Positions 7,299 to 14,859 are shown, counted from the stretch's first letter. The stretch: DNA of 28,478 nucleotides from JAAZBI01 sp964461005 (GCA_964461005.1 CAYWQQ010000006.1:1-28478); one strand, 5' to 3'. The notes: a model not told the origin generated them from the sequence alone. Translations and numbers: made by a program.

Positions 7299-7623
7299 TC
7301 TCTTCTCTTTTACTACTTAAGAACGTTACTTTTTCAGCAACCATTTCTGTTAAATAATTAGTTTTTTCTTCTTTTTCTACTGTTCTGCTTTGAATTCTAC
7401 CTTTAACTCCAATCAAATCTCCTTTTTTACAATATTCAGTAGTGTTTTGAGCTATGCCTTCCCAAAGAACACAATTAATAAAATCAGTATCATATTCTCC
7501 AGTAGAATTTTTATAACTTCTAGGAACAGCTAAAGTAATATTAGTTATTTTTTTACCTGTTTCCGTTTCTCTAAGTTCTGAATCTTTGACTAATCTTCCG
7601 ACAATTACAAATTGATTTAACAT
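7288..7623 (-). CDS. ssb: single-stranded DNA-binding protein, short form
   Basis: The OB-fold SSB binds ssDNA during replication, repair or DNA uptake. The fold is clear: MLNQFVIVGRLVKDSELRET, then KITNITLAVPRSYKN, then YDTDFINCVLWEGIAQNTTEYCKKGDLIGVKGRIQSR. The 111-residue chain ends right after the fold (VTFLSSKREEKEA). It lacks the flexible linker and the DDIPF-type acidic tip by which main SSBs recruit partner proteins. In B. subtilis this shape belongs to the competence paralogue SsbB. The gene stands alone, not between rpsF and rpsR, which also suggests a second copy. Its promoter is TTGCTT-17-TATTAT and its ribosome binding site is AAAGGAG. Confidence 0.93.
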   Translation of the reverse strand: MLNQFVIVGRLVKDSELRETETGKKITNITLAVPRSYKNSTGEYDTDFINCVLWEGIAQNTTEYCKKGDLIGVKGRIQSRTVEKEEKTNYLTEMVAEKVTFLSSKREEKEA

Positions 7624-7644
7624 ATTATTTCTCCTTTCTTCAAA

Positions 7645-7673
7645 ATAATATAATTATTTAATTTTTAAAGCAA
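7645..7673 (-). promoter_or_regulatory. promoter of ssb
   Basis: On the minus strand TTGCTT (7668-7673), a 17-base spacer and TATTAT (7645-7650) lie just upstream of AAAGGAG and the ATG at 7623. Confidence 0.5.
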
Positions 7674-7710
7674 AGATAAATAAAGTGATTATTCATAATA
7701 ATTATTAAAT

Positions 7711-7738
7711 AAAAAAAGTAATTATAAATAACTACTTT
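7711..7738 (-). terminator. terminator after sufB
   Basis: On the minus strand AAAGTAGTTA pairs with TAATTACTTT (7729-7738 with 7715-7724, one G-T pair) and is followed by a T tract (7711-7717). Confidence 0.6.
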
Positions 7739-7758
7739 TCATTTATGCATATATAATT

Positions 7759-9063
7759 TTACTGTTTTTTAGTTTTTAATAAATTATTTAATTCCACTGC
7801 ATATTCTAAAGGTAACTCTGATTTGAATTCATCAATAAACCCTAAAATAATTAATTCTTTAGCTTTTTCTTCATCAATTCCTTTACTCATTAAATAAAAT
7901 AATTCATCTTCGCTTATTTTAGAAACAGTAGCTTCATGTTCTAAAAGTGATGATTTGTTTGCAACTATATTAGTTGGAAAAGTATCACTCTTGGATAGAG
8001 AATCTAAAATAAACGTATCACACTTAACGGTGCTCATACTATTAACTGCTTCTTTAGTAATATTAACTGTACCACGATAAGTAGCATTACCACCATTACG
8101 AGCAATTGATTTTGAAATGATTTTACTTTTAGTATTTGGTCCTAAATGAATCATTTTAGCACCCGCATCTTGAATTTGATCTTTATCTGCTAAAGAAATT
8201 GATAAACATAAACCACGTGCGTTTTCACCCTTTAAAATACATGCCGGATACTTCATAGTGATTTTCGAACCAATATTGCCATCAATCCATTCCATTAGGC
8301 CATTCTCTTCTACTAAAGTTCTCTTTGTTACTAAATTATAAATATTTGTCGACCAATTTTGAATTGTAGTATAACGACATTTAGCATTTTTATTAACAAA
8401 AATTTCTACAACACCAGCATGAAGTGAGCCACCACTTTCTTTTCTAGCTGTACAACCTTCAATATATTCTAATTCTGCACCCTCATCAACAATAATAATG
8501 GTTCTTTCAAATTGACCAAAGTTTTGATTGTTAATCCAAAAATAACTTTGCAAAGGGCGATCTAATTTAACACCTTTGGGAATATAAATAAATGCTCCTC
8601 CACTCCAAAAGGCAGTGTTAAGATCACTGAATTTATTATCTCCAATTGGCACTAATTTTCCAAAATATTTTTTAAATAAGTCAGGATATTTTTTTAATGC
8701 GGTATCAGTATCAACAAAAATAACACCTTTATCTTCTAAATAAGATAACATATTATGATAAATAGAAGTGCTTTCATACTGAACGCCTATTCCACCTAAG
8801 TAATCCTTTTCAGCTTTTAATAATCCTATTTCTTCAAAAGGCTTTTTTATATCAGTTTTCATTTCATCCCAGTTATTTACTTGTTCTTCTATTTTATTAA
8901 AATAATTAATTTTTTCAAAATCAATATTTATTTTAGGGCCAAAACTTGGCATATCTAAAGAATTAAAACTTTGTAAAGCTTTAATTCTTATTTCTCTCAT
9001 AAATAATGGTTCTTCTTTTGCAGAAGAAATTTTATCAATTATGGTTGAATTTAATTTATTCAT
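7759..9063 (-). CDS. sufB: Fe-S cluster assembly scaffold SufB
   Basis: SufB is the scaffold subunit of the SufBC2D complex on which new Fe-S clusters are built before transfer to target proteins. Recognisable family stretches are WSGGAFIYIPKGVKLDRPLQ, GCTARKESGGSLHAGVVEIF, LVTKRTLVEENGLMEWIDGN and TFPTNIVANKSSLLEHEATVSKI. The C terminus, DELFYLMSKGIDEEKAKELI, is the SufB/SufD interaction region. At 434 residues it is a little shorter than usual (about 465), mostly at the N terminus. The start follows GGTGATGAC. In most Firmicutes sufB is the last gene of sufCDSUB. Here it is separated from sufU by an oppositely oriented gene and a terminator, so a minus-strand TATAAT at 9079-9084 probably drives it. 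Confidence 0.96.
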   Translation of the reverse strand: MNKLNSTIIDKISSAKEEPLFMREIRIKALQSFNSLDMPSFGPKINIDFEKINYFNKIEEQVNNWDEMKTDIKKPFEEIGLLKAEKDYLGGIGVQYESTSIYHNMLSYLEDKGVIFVDTDTALKKYPDLFKKYFGKLVPIGDNKFSDLNTAFWSGGAFIYIPKGVKLDRPLQSYFWINNQNFGQFERTIIIVDEGAELEYIEGCTARKESGGSLHAGVVEIFVNKNAKCRYTTIQNWSTNIYNLVTKRTLVEENGLMEWIDGNIGSKITMKYPACILKGENARGLCLSISLADKDQIQDAGAKMIHLGPNTKSKIISKSIARNGGNATYRGTVNITKEAVNSMSTVKCDTFILDSLSKSDTFPTNIVANKSSLLEHEATVSKISEDELFYLMSKGIDEEKAKELIILGFIDEFKSELPLEYAVELNNLLKTKKQ

Positions 9064-9078
9064 GTCATCACCAAAAAT

Positions 9079-9084
9079 ATTATA
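9079..9084 (-). promoter_or_regulatory. -10 element of sufB
   Basis: A consensus TATAAT on the minus strand lies 15 bases before the sufB ATG. No good -35 is visible 16-18 bases upstream. Some promoter is needed here because sufU transcription meets a bidirectional terminator at 9481-9502. Confidence 0.45.
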
Positions 9085-9117
9085 CTATAAAAATTAACAA
9101 TTTTCTATTATCTCTAC

Positions 9118-9144
9118 TTGTAATATTTCGTATAATAATATAAT
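9118..9144 (+). promoter_or_regulatory. possible promoter of the J-like gene
   Basis: TTGTAA (9118-9123) lies 15 bases before a TATAAT at 9139-9144. Two more TATAAT copies at 9131-9136 and 9144-9149 make the exact -10 unclear. AGGTGGG precedes the ATG at 9164. Confidence 0.35.
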
Positions 9145-9163
9145 ATAATGATGAGGTGGGAAA

Positions 9164-9481
9164 ATGGAAAATAATACAAGGGATAGTTGGAGAAATATAG
9201 GCAATGCAATTAACAATTATGGAAATTTATATAATGAAATAGAATTAAGTCCAGATTGTTCTCAAGAAGAAATTAAAGAAAAATATAATGAATTAATAAA
9301 AAAGTTTTTACCTTCAGGTTTATATACAGATGAATCGACACTTTCTTTTTTACTTAAAATAGCTCACATATATTCAATATTGGGCAACCCTATTTTTAGA
9401 AAACAATATGATGATATATTAAAATCGAATCAAGAGTTAGCACAAACTCTTATTAAAGAATATACTAAAGTTAAAAAATAA
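9164..9481 (+). CDS. J-domain-like protein lacking HPD
   Basis: The middle of this 105-residue protein (about residues 22-86) reads as a J domain: LYNEIELSPDCSQEEIKEKYNELIKKF (helices I-II) and STLSFLLKIAHIYSILGNPIFRKQYDDIL (helix III with the usual LGNP..RKQYD ending). The loop that should hold His-Pro-Asp reads LPS (residues 49-51). The protein therefore should not stimulate Hsp70 ATPase in the normal way. There is no zinc-finger or substrate domain, only a charged helical tail. It sits on the plus strand between sufU and sufB. J-proteins such as HscB serve Fe-S assembly, so a Suf-related role is conceivable, but HscB normally keeps HPD. Confidence 0.72.
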   Translation: MENNTRDSWRNIGNAINNYGNLYNEIELSPDCSQEEIKEKYNELIKKFLPSGLYTDESTLSFLLKIAHIYSILGNPIFRKQYDDILKSNQELAQTLIKEYTKVKK

Positions 9482-9502
9482 AAAAGCAATCAATTGCTTT
9501 TT
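9481..9502. terminator. bidirectional terminator between the J-like gene and sufU
   Basis: AAAAAGCAA (9481-9489), a TCAA loop and TTGCTTTTT (9494-9502) serve both converging genes. The TGA stop of sufU lies in the loop. Confidence 0.75.
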
Positions 9503-9909
9503 TTTATTATTTGTTTTAAACCTTTAAAAGGTAGTAAAGCACAGTTTTTTCTATTTGGTTGTTTATATATTTCATCATAAACATTTAATTCAAATAATAT
9601 TTCTCTATTATATTCTTCTTCATTAATCATTTTTTCAAATTCATTTATAATTTTCATAGCGTCATCTAAAGACTTACCAATTAATGTTTTTATCATAATA
9701 GATGTTACTGAAGTTGAAATAGCACAAGCTTCCCCATCAAAAAATATATCGCTTATAAAATTATTTTCTATTTTTAAATAGAGATTAATATTATCAATAC
9801 AAGATTCATTTCTTGTATTGATTTTTATATATTGGTCCCCTTTTGTTTCTTTATGAAAAGGATGCAAATTATTTTCAATAATAATCTCTCTTTTTAAATT
9901 ACTATCCAT
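9490..9909 (-). CDS. sufU: SufU, zinc-dependent sulfur acceptor for SufS
   Basis: SufU takes persulfide sulfur from SufS and passes it to the SufBCD scaffold. The zinc ligands known for B. subtilis SufU (Cys41, Asp43, Cys66, Cys128) correspond to Cys37, Asp39 (ESCIDN), Cys62 (DGEACAISTS) and Cys123 (RKNCALLPFKGLK), all present. The 139-residue length is close to normal. The N terminus is divergent: the usual motif around the first conserved segment reads NNLHPFHKETKG, and the usual glycine-containing NPTCGD stretch reads RNESCID. The start follows AGGTGACTT and the gene begins 7 bases after sufS. It ends in TGA, which shows that UGA is a stop in this organism. Confidence 0.9.
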   Translation of the reverse strand: MDSNLKREIIIENNLHPFHKETKGDQYIKINTRNESCIDNINLYLKIENNFISDIFFDGEACAISTSVTSIMIKTLIGKSLDDAMKIINEFEKMINEEEYNREILFELNVYDEIYKQPNRKNCALLPFKGLKQIIKKSN

Positions 9910-9916
9910 AAGTCAC

Positions 9917-11098
9917 CTATAATGATTCTTTTAAGATGTTTTCACTATTTAAAGCTTCTATTAAAAAATCAATCTCTTCCTTTGTATTATAAAAATATAA
10001 ACTTAAACGACAAGTAGAATTTAAACCTAAATTATTTAATAATTTGGCACAATGATTGCCAGCACGAATAGCAATTTTTTTCTTACTTAAATATATTGCT
10101 GTATCTTGACTAAAAACATTATTGACATTAAAAATTATAATAGGTCCTTTAGAAAATTCATTATATATTTTTATTTGAGAAATAGTTTTCATTCTAGCTA
10201 TTGCATAATTTCTCAATTCTTGTAAATATTGTTCATTTCTATTTTCTACTAAATAATCAATAGCAGTTCCCAATCCAATAATTCCACTAAGATTTTGAGT
10301 CCCAGCTTCAAATTTTTCGGGAATATTTTTTAATTCATAATTACCATCTTTTTCAAAAACAGTACTAACTCCTCCACCTAAAATTAAAGGCTTCATTTGT
10401 TTTAATAAATCATATTTTCCATATAATATTCCTGTTCCAGTTGGAGCCATCATCTTATGACCAGAAAAAGCATAAAAATCAACGCCTAATTTTTGGACAT
10501 CGACTTTAATATGTGAAATACTTTGAGCTCCATCTACAATTACTAAAATATTATGACTGTGTGCATATTCAATAATTTCTTGTAAAGGTCGAATATCACC
10601 AATAACATTAGTAATATGCGCTAAAGCAATTACCTTTGTTTGAAGAGTAATAGACTTTATAACGTTTTCTAAAGTCACTTCATTATTGCTATTTAAAGCT
10701 ATGTAATTAACTTTTATTTGATTAGTTTTTATTAATTCAAAAAATGGTAATACCAATGAAGCATGTTCTGTTTCAGTAATTAAAACTTCATCCTCAGCTT
10801 TTAAATAATTTGCAAAGAAACCAAAGATTGCCATATTTAGAGAATGAGTTGAACCAGAGGTAAAAATAATTTCTCTAACGTCTTTAGCGTTAATAAATTC
10901 TTTAACTTTATATCTAACTGTTTCTACTGCCGTAGTTAATTCTTGACTCAAATCGTAATCTGAACGACTAATATTAACACAATAGTCTTTATAATATTGA
11001 CTAACACAATCAATGACAACTTGAGGTTTAAATGTCGTAGCAGCATTATCAAAATATATTAAATCTTTATTCAACATTGGAAAATCTTTACGATTCAT
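9917..11098 (-). CDS. sufS: cysteine desulfurase SufS
   Basis: This PLP enzyme removes sulfur from cysteine and gives it to SufU. Class V aminotransferase features are in order: IYFDNAATTFKP, TSGSTHSLNMA, TETEHASLVLPF, VDGAQSISHIKVDV, and the Schiff-base lysine in FSGHKMMAPTGTG (Lys215 from this start). The persulfide cysteine lies in IRAGNHCAK (Cys350), where most SufS enzymes have RxGHHCA. EKFEAGTQNLSGIIGLG is also typical. The 393-residue reading from the ATG at 11098 follows AGAGGTGAAAAT, so the longer frame to 11119, which would overlap sufD, is rejected. Confidence 0.95.
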   Translation of the reverse strand: MNRKDFPMLNKDLIYFDNAATTFKPQVVIDCVSQYYKDYCVNISRSDYDLSQELTTAVETVRYKVKEFINAKDVREIIFTSGSTHSLNMAIFGFFANYLKAEDEVLITETEHASLVLPFFELIKTNQIKVNYIALNSNNEVTLENVIKSITLQTKVIALAHITNVIGDIRPLQEIIEYAHSHNILVIVDGAQSISHIKVDVQKLGVDFYAFSGHKMMAPTGTGILYGKYDLLKQMKPLILGGGVSTVFEKDGNYELKNIPEKFEAGTQNLSGIIGLGTAIDYLVENRNEQYLQELRNYAIARMKTISQIKIYNEFSKGPIIIFNVNNVFSQDTAIYLSKKKIAIRAGNHCAKLLNNLGLNSTCRLSLYFYNTKEEIDFLIEALNSENILKESL

Positions 11099-11108
11099 AT
11101 TTTCACCT

Positions 11109-11846
11109 CTATTCTTCACTAATATTTTTATTTATACGACAAAACATATTGTCTTTAAAATCTAAATTACTAAATAAAAAGCCTTTAACTAATAATTGTG
11201 TAGCAGCTTTTTTATCAAAACCTCTAGTTTGCAAATAAAAAATTTCTTCATCATTAAATTTGCCTAATGATGCTCCATGAAAAGCCTCAACGTCATCTTC
11301 TTCAATTATTAGGTTAGGTTTAATAATGCTTTTATTGTCATTTAAAAAAATAATTTTGTTTTCCTGTTTTAAATAACATTTATTTTTTCCTTTGGGAACA
11401 CAGGCGTTAACAGTTAAATCTAAATAACCTTTTTTTGATACTACACCATGATTATTGACAATACTGGTTGTCAAAGGATAATCATGAAAAATATTTAAAC
11501 AACAATTTTGGGTATTTCTTATTATATGAGAAGCATTATATATAATTTTACTTTTTTCACCTTGTAAATGAATATTAACTAATTCATTATATTCATCTAA
11601 TTTATAAAAGCGATTATAACTTAAACAAGAATTTTCTCCCAAAATAATTTCATATTTAGATGATTTTATATCTTCATCTCTAATTTCTCTAATAATAGCC
11701 TTAGAATTTGCCACCACTTCTATTCTAATTTGAGAATGAGAAATGTTTTCTAAATATATTTCCTGTTTATCTATAACATTTATAATTAATTCTTTTTGAT
11801 TATCATGATATATAACTGGCAATTCATTACTACTGATAATTTTCAT
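11109..11846 (-). CDS. sufD: SufD-like scaffold partner, short
   Basis: SufD pairs with SufB and SufC in the cluster scaffold. Family support is the C-terminal half: IVNNHGVVSKKGYLDLTVNAC, IIKPNLIIEEDDVEAFHGASLG (with the conserved HGASLG) and DEEIFYLQTRGFDKKAATQLLVKGF. The length is only 245 residues against about 430 for typical SufD, because the N-terminal part is nearly absent and the beta-helix core looks shortened. The start at 11846 follows AGGTGATGATC and overlaps the end of sufC by 17 bases. The position between sufC and sufS is the usual one, which supports the assignment despite the short length. Confidence 0.85.
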   Translation of the reverse strand: MKIISSNELPVIYHDNQKELIINVIDKQEIYLENISHSQIRIEVVANSKAIIREIRDEDIKSSKYEIILGENSCLSYNRFYKLDEYNELVNIHLQGEKSKIIYNASHIIRNTQNCCLNIFHDYPLTTSIVNNHGVVSKKGYLDLTVNACVPKGKNKCYLKQENKIIFLNDNKSIIKPNLIIEEDDVEAFHGASLGKFNDEEIFYLQTRGFDKKAATQLLVKGFLFSNLDFKDNMFCRINKNISEE

Positions 11847-12591
11847 GATCATCACCTAATTGTTCATAACCTTCATCTTCTAATATATCACCCAATTCAC
11901 TAGTCCCGGTTCTAACAATTTTACCAGCCTTTATAATGTGTACAAAATCAGGAACTAAATATTTTAATATCTTATTATTATGGGTAATGATTAAAACTGA
12001 TGTCTCAGGATATTCTTTTATATAATTTTTAATATTCTTAAAAACCAACTTTAAACTATCAATATCTAAACCAGAATCTATTTCATCCAAAATTAAAAAT
12101 TTTGGTTCTAATATTTTAAGCTGTAAAACTTCGTTTTTCTTTTTTTCTCCACCAGAAAAGCCAACATTTAAACCTCTACTTAAAAGATCTGATTTTATTT
12201 TTAAATCATCACTATAGTTCTCAACTTTCTTAACAAACTCATAAAGATTAATACTTCCTTCTTTTTTAATGCTTAATGCTGTCCTTAAAAAATCAGCATT
12301 AGATACACCACTTATTTCTAAGGGGTTTTGAAATGCCAAGAAAATTCCTAACTTAGCTCTTTGATCAGGAGTTAAAGTTGCTAAATCTTGATTATTAAAA
12401 GCAATTTTACCAGATAATAATTTATAATTAGGATCACCCATGATCGTCCTTGATAAAGTGGATTTACCACTACCATTAGGTCCCATAATAACATGGATTG
12501 AACCTTTATCTATATCTAAAGAAAAGTCTTGTAATAAAACTTTATCTTCTACTTGAACAGTAATTTTATTTATATTCAACATATTTTTCAT
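11830..12591 (-). CDS. sufC: Suf complex ATPase SufC
   Basis: SufC is the ABC-type ATPase that drives the SufB-SufD scaffold. All nucleotide-binding elements are present: Walker A GPNGSGKST (residues 37-45), Q-loop FLAFQNPLEISG, signature FSGGEKKKNEVLQL, Walker B FLILDEIDSGLD and an H-loop in LIITHNN. The FSGGEKKKNE form is specific to SufC. The first ATG at 12591 is used; ATG at 12582 (MLNINK) is an equally acceptable start, with ACGAGATG a few bases upstream. It is the first gene of the suf transcription unit. Confidence 0.96.
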   Translation of the reverse strand: MKNMLNINKITVQVEDKVLLQDFSLDIDKGSIHVIMGPNGSGKSTLSRTIMGDPNYKLLSGKIAFNNQDLATLTPDQRAKLGIFLAFQNPLEISGVSNADFLRTALSIKKEGSINLYEFVKKVENYSDDLKIKSDLLSRGLNVGFSGGEKKKNEVLQLKILEPKFLILDEIDSGLDIDSLKLVFKNIKNYIKEYPETSVLIITHNNKILKYLVPDFVHIIKAGKIVRTGTSELGDILEDEGYEQLGDDHENYQ

Positions 12592-12606
12592 CTCGTTTCT
12601 TTAATT

Positions 12607-12635
12607 ATTTTATCATTGTTTATTTGATTATTCAA
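12607..12635 (-). promoter_or_regulatory. promoter of the suf operon
   Basis: On the minus strand TTGAAT (12630-12635), a 17-base spacer and TAAAAT (12607-12612) preceded by TGA give an extended -10. It is back-to-back with the HIT promoter and lies in one arm of a 16-bp inverted repeat. Confidence 0.65.
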
Positions 12636-12657
12636 CAATAGAAAAATATGATAAAAT
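12624..12657 (+). promoter_or_regulatory. promoter of the HIT gene
   Basis: TTGATT (12624-12629) lies 17 bases from TATGAT (12647-12652). An alternative extended -10, TGATAAAAT (12649-12657), mirrors the suf -10 exactly. Confidence 0.6.
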
Positions 12658-12674
12658 AATTAAGGAGGTTAAAA

Positions 12675-13034
12675 ATGGATTGTATATTTTGTAAAATTAT
12701 TAATGGAGAAATTCCTTCATATACTATTTATGAAGATGATATTGTAAAAGTAATCTTTGACATCAAACCCAAAAGCACAGGTCATTGTTTGATAATAACA
12801 AAAAAACATTATCAAGACGCTTTTGATATTGATGAAAAAACAACCACTTATATATATAATAAGATTGTTCCCCAAATATATTTTTTGCTGAAAGAAAAGC
12901 TAAATATTGAAGGTTTAACAATTACACAAAATAATGGTTTGTCTCAAGATGTTAAGCATTATCACGTTCATTTAATACCTAATTATTCACAAGAAAACAG
13001 AAAAAAACCGAATGAAATCATAGAAATTTTTTAA
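12675..13034 (+). CDS. HIT-family nucleotide hydrolase/transferase
   Basis: HIT proteins hydrolyse phosphoramidates and nucleotidyl conjugates such as AMP-N derivatives. The histidine triad is at HYHVHLIP (His95, His97, His99). The family's N terminus, MDCIFCKIINGEIPSYTIYED, carries the CxxC pair seen in zinc-containing members. KSTGHCLIITKKHYQDAFDI and LTITQNNGLSQDVKH also match. At 119 residues it is shorter than the usual 135-145, with a short C-terminal tail. A strong AAGGAGG precedes the ATG. It is divergent from sufC and followed 40 bases later by prsA, which has its own -10. Confidence 0.93.
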   Translation: MDCIFCKIINGEIPSYTIYEDDIVKVIFDIKPKSTGHCLIITKKHYQDAFDIDEKTTTYIYNKIVPQIYFLLKEKLNIEGLTITQNNGLSQDVKHYHVHLIPNYSQENRKKPNEIIEIF

Positions 13035-13039
13035 AAACA

Positions 13040-13048
13040 TGATATAAT
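13040..13048 (+). promoter_or_regulatory. extended -10 promoter of the foldase gene
   Basis: TGATATAAT (hexamer 13043-13048), with no clear -35 upstream, is followed by AGAGGATG and the ATG at 13075. Confidence 0.5.
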
Positions 13049-13074
13049 TATCATATTAGAAAGAGGATGAAAAA

Positions 13075-14073
13075 ATGAAAAAACAAAAATTATTAATTGG
13101 ACTAATACTAATTGTCTTATTAGTTTCTGGATGTGGTTCTCCACAAGGAATTACTAAAATTAAAAATGGTGAGGAGATTGTTGTAAAAACAAAAAACGGT
13201 CAAATAACAGCTGATACGTTATATCAAAAAATCAAACCTAAATATGGGTTAAATGTCTTAATAGATTTAATTGATACTTTAATATTCGCTGATTTATATC
13301 CACAACCAGATGTAAATATACCTGCTGGTGAATATCCAAATAGTACTATTGGTGCACAAGTTGAATATTATAAAAAACAATTGGGGAAAGATTTTAATAA
13401 CTATATTAAGACATATTTAGGATTAAATAGCGAAAGCGAATTATATACTTATTTAGAATTACAATATTACAGAGAACTAGTTAGAAACGATTATATAAAG
13501 AAAATCATAACTGATAAAGAAATAAATGACTATTATAGTAATAAAGCTGTTGGTGAATATAATGTCAGTCATATATTAATCGTTCCAGAAGAAACTGAAT
13601 ACATGAGTGATGAAGATGTCAAAACAGCTGAAGAAAAAGCATTAAATACCGCTAAAGATATAATTAAGAAATTAGATAATAAAGAAGATTTTGCTACACT
13701 AGCTAAAACATATTCCACTGATAAAGGTAGTGCTGTTAATGGCGGATTAATTGGCTGGATAAATAAAAATGATGTTAATTATTCAGAAGCATTTCGTTTA
13801 GGAGCTTATGAATTGAAAAAAGGTGAATACTCTAAACAACCAGTTAAATCAGAATTTGGTTATCATATTATTATAGTTAATGATACAAAAGAAAAAGCTT
13901 CCTTAAATGATTCAAAAGGAAAAATAATAGATTATATTGTTCAAGATAAAATTAAAGAAGAAGTAGACTATATGACAAAAGCATTAATAGAATTAAGAAA
14001 AGAATATCAATTAGATATACAAGATTCGGTTCTTAAAACTGCTTATGATGAATATCTTAAGAGTCTAAAATAA
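13075..14073 (+). CDS. prsA: PrsA-like peptidyl-prolyl isomerase lipoprotein
   Basis: This foldase should help exported proteins fold outside the membrane. The N terminus is a lipoprotein signal peptide (KKQK, a hydrophobic stretch, lipobox LVSGC), so the mature protein would begin with lipidated Cys20. A helical SurA-like region (about 40-150) follows, then a parvulin PPIase domain (about 160-270) with VSHILI, LAKTYSTDKGSAVNGGLIGW, AFRLGAYELKKGEYSKQPVKSE and FGYHIIIV. A helical tail closes the protein. The length of 332 is slightly above that of B. subtilis PrsA. The ribosome binding site is AGAGGATG. Confidence 0.93.
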   Translation: MKKQKLLIGLILIVLLVSGCGSPQGITKIKNGEEIVVKTKNGQITADTLYQKIKPKYGLNVLIDLIDTLIFADLYPQPDVNIPAGEYPNSTIGAQVEYYKKQLGKDFNNYIKTYLGLNSESELYTYLELQYYRELVRNDYIKKIITDKEINDYYSNKAVGEYNVSHILIVPEETEYMSDEDVKTAEEKALNTAKDIIKKLDNKEDFATLAKTYSTDKGSAVNGGLIGWINKNDVNYSEAFRLGAYELKKGEYSKQPVKSEFGYHIIIVNDTKEKASLNDSKGKIIDYIVQDKIKEEVDYMTKALIELRKEYQLDIQDSVLKTAYDEYLKSLK

Positions 14074-14102
14074 AATAGAAAGGATTAATTCCTTTCTATT
14101 TT
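14072..14102. terminator. bidirectional terminator between prsA and recX
   Basis: A 13-bp stem, AAAATAGAAAGGA (14072-14084) with TCCTTTCTATTTT (14090-14102), has a TTAAT loop. The T tract on the plus strand extends to 14104. It serves both converging genes. Confidence 0.8.
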
Positions 14103-14840
14103 TTCTATATCCTGACTACTATATCCTTTTTGATATAGTTTTTGTTTAATAGTCATTTTCAATTTATAATCATCATACTTTAATTTATATTTATCATATA
14201 ATTTATCATAATCCTTTTTAATATCTAATTGATTATTCAAGTTATAATTTTCTAACAAAGAAATAACTTGATCCATATTATAACCTAAATTAATAAATTT
14301 ATTTAAAATTTTCATTTTCAACACTTGACCATTATACTTTTTATTTGCTTTCAAATTCTTTGCAATAATTCTTTTAATTTTTTCTTCTAAATCTTGAGGT
14401 TTTATTTTACTTATTACCTTCTCTATTATATCAATATCAATTTGATGAGATTCTAAATCGTTTTTTATTTTATATGGTCCATCATTACTTAAATTAACTC
14501 TATCATTAACAAAGGCTTCAGCATACTTCAAGTCATTTAAATAACCTTCAGTTTTCAACTGGTTAATAGTTACTTCAACAGATTTAGCGCTATGATCCTT
14601 ACTATTTAAATACTTCTTTAATTCAAATATAGAACGCATTTTTTTATTTAAATAACTTAAGGCTTGATAATATATATCAATTTCATTATTAGCTTTTTTT
14701 ATTTTTTCTATATCGATTTCTTTATTAATCAATAAATTATTTTTTACTACAACATCTTCATAAACAGTTAAATAACTTTGGTCAGAAAATATTAATTTAT
14801 ACTTGTTAGTTGATACTTTTTTAAAAGATTCAATTTTCAT
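14085..14840 (-). CDS. recX: RecA modulator RecX
   Basis: RecX binds RecA filaments and restrains recombination and SOS activity. The helical-repeat fold is recognisable: YYQALSYLNKKMRSIFELKKYL, then VEVTINQLKTEGYLNDLKYAEAFVNDRVNLSNDGPYKI, the signature region. The tandem three-helix repeats continue to the C terminus (KLKMTIKQKLYQKGYSSQDIEKI). The 251-residue length is typical of Firmicutes forms. The N terminus, with the strand pair KYKLIFSDQSYLTVYEDVV, is also usual. An extended -10 at 14860-14868 and AGAGGTGATAAA precede the ATG. recA is not in the window. Confidence 0.92.
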   Translation of the reverse strand: MKIESFKKVSTNKYKLIFSDQSYLTVYEDVVVKNNLLINKEIDIEKIKKANNEIDIYYQALSYLNKKMRSIFELKKYLNSKDHSAKSVEVTINQLKTEGYLNDLKYAEAFVNDRVNLSNDGPYKIKNDLESHQIDIDIIEKVISKIKPQDLEEKIKRIIAKNLKANKKYNGQVLKMKILNKFINLGYNMDQVISLLENYNLNNQLDIKKDYDKLYDKYKLKYDDYKLKMTIKQKLYQKGYSSQDIEKIERN

Positions 14841-14859
14841 TTTATCACCTCTGTTTCAT

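Larger units (their letters stand above)
12601..12663. repeat. 16-bp perfect inverted repeat over the sufC/HIT divergent promoters
   Basis: TTAATTATTTTATCAT (12601-12616) recurs inverted as ATGATAAAATAATTAA (12648-12663). Nested inside are ATTGTT/AACAAT (12615-12620 with 12634-12639) and TTGA/TCAA (12624-12627 with 12632-12635). The arms contain the two opposing -10 elements. Confidence 0.7.

Noticed and set aside
9490..9492. UGA-as-tryptophan (mycoplasma-type code)
   Set aside because: sufU ends properly at TGA inside its terminator, and tryptophans in the window are TGG.
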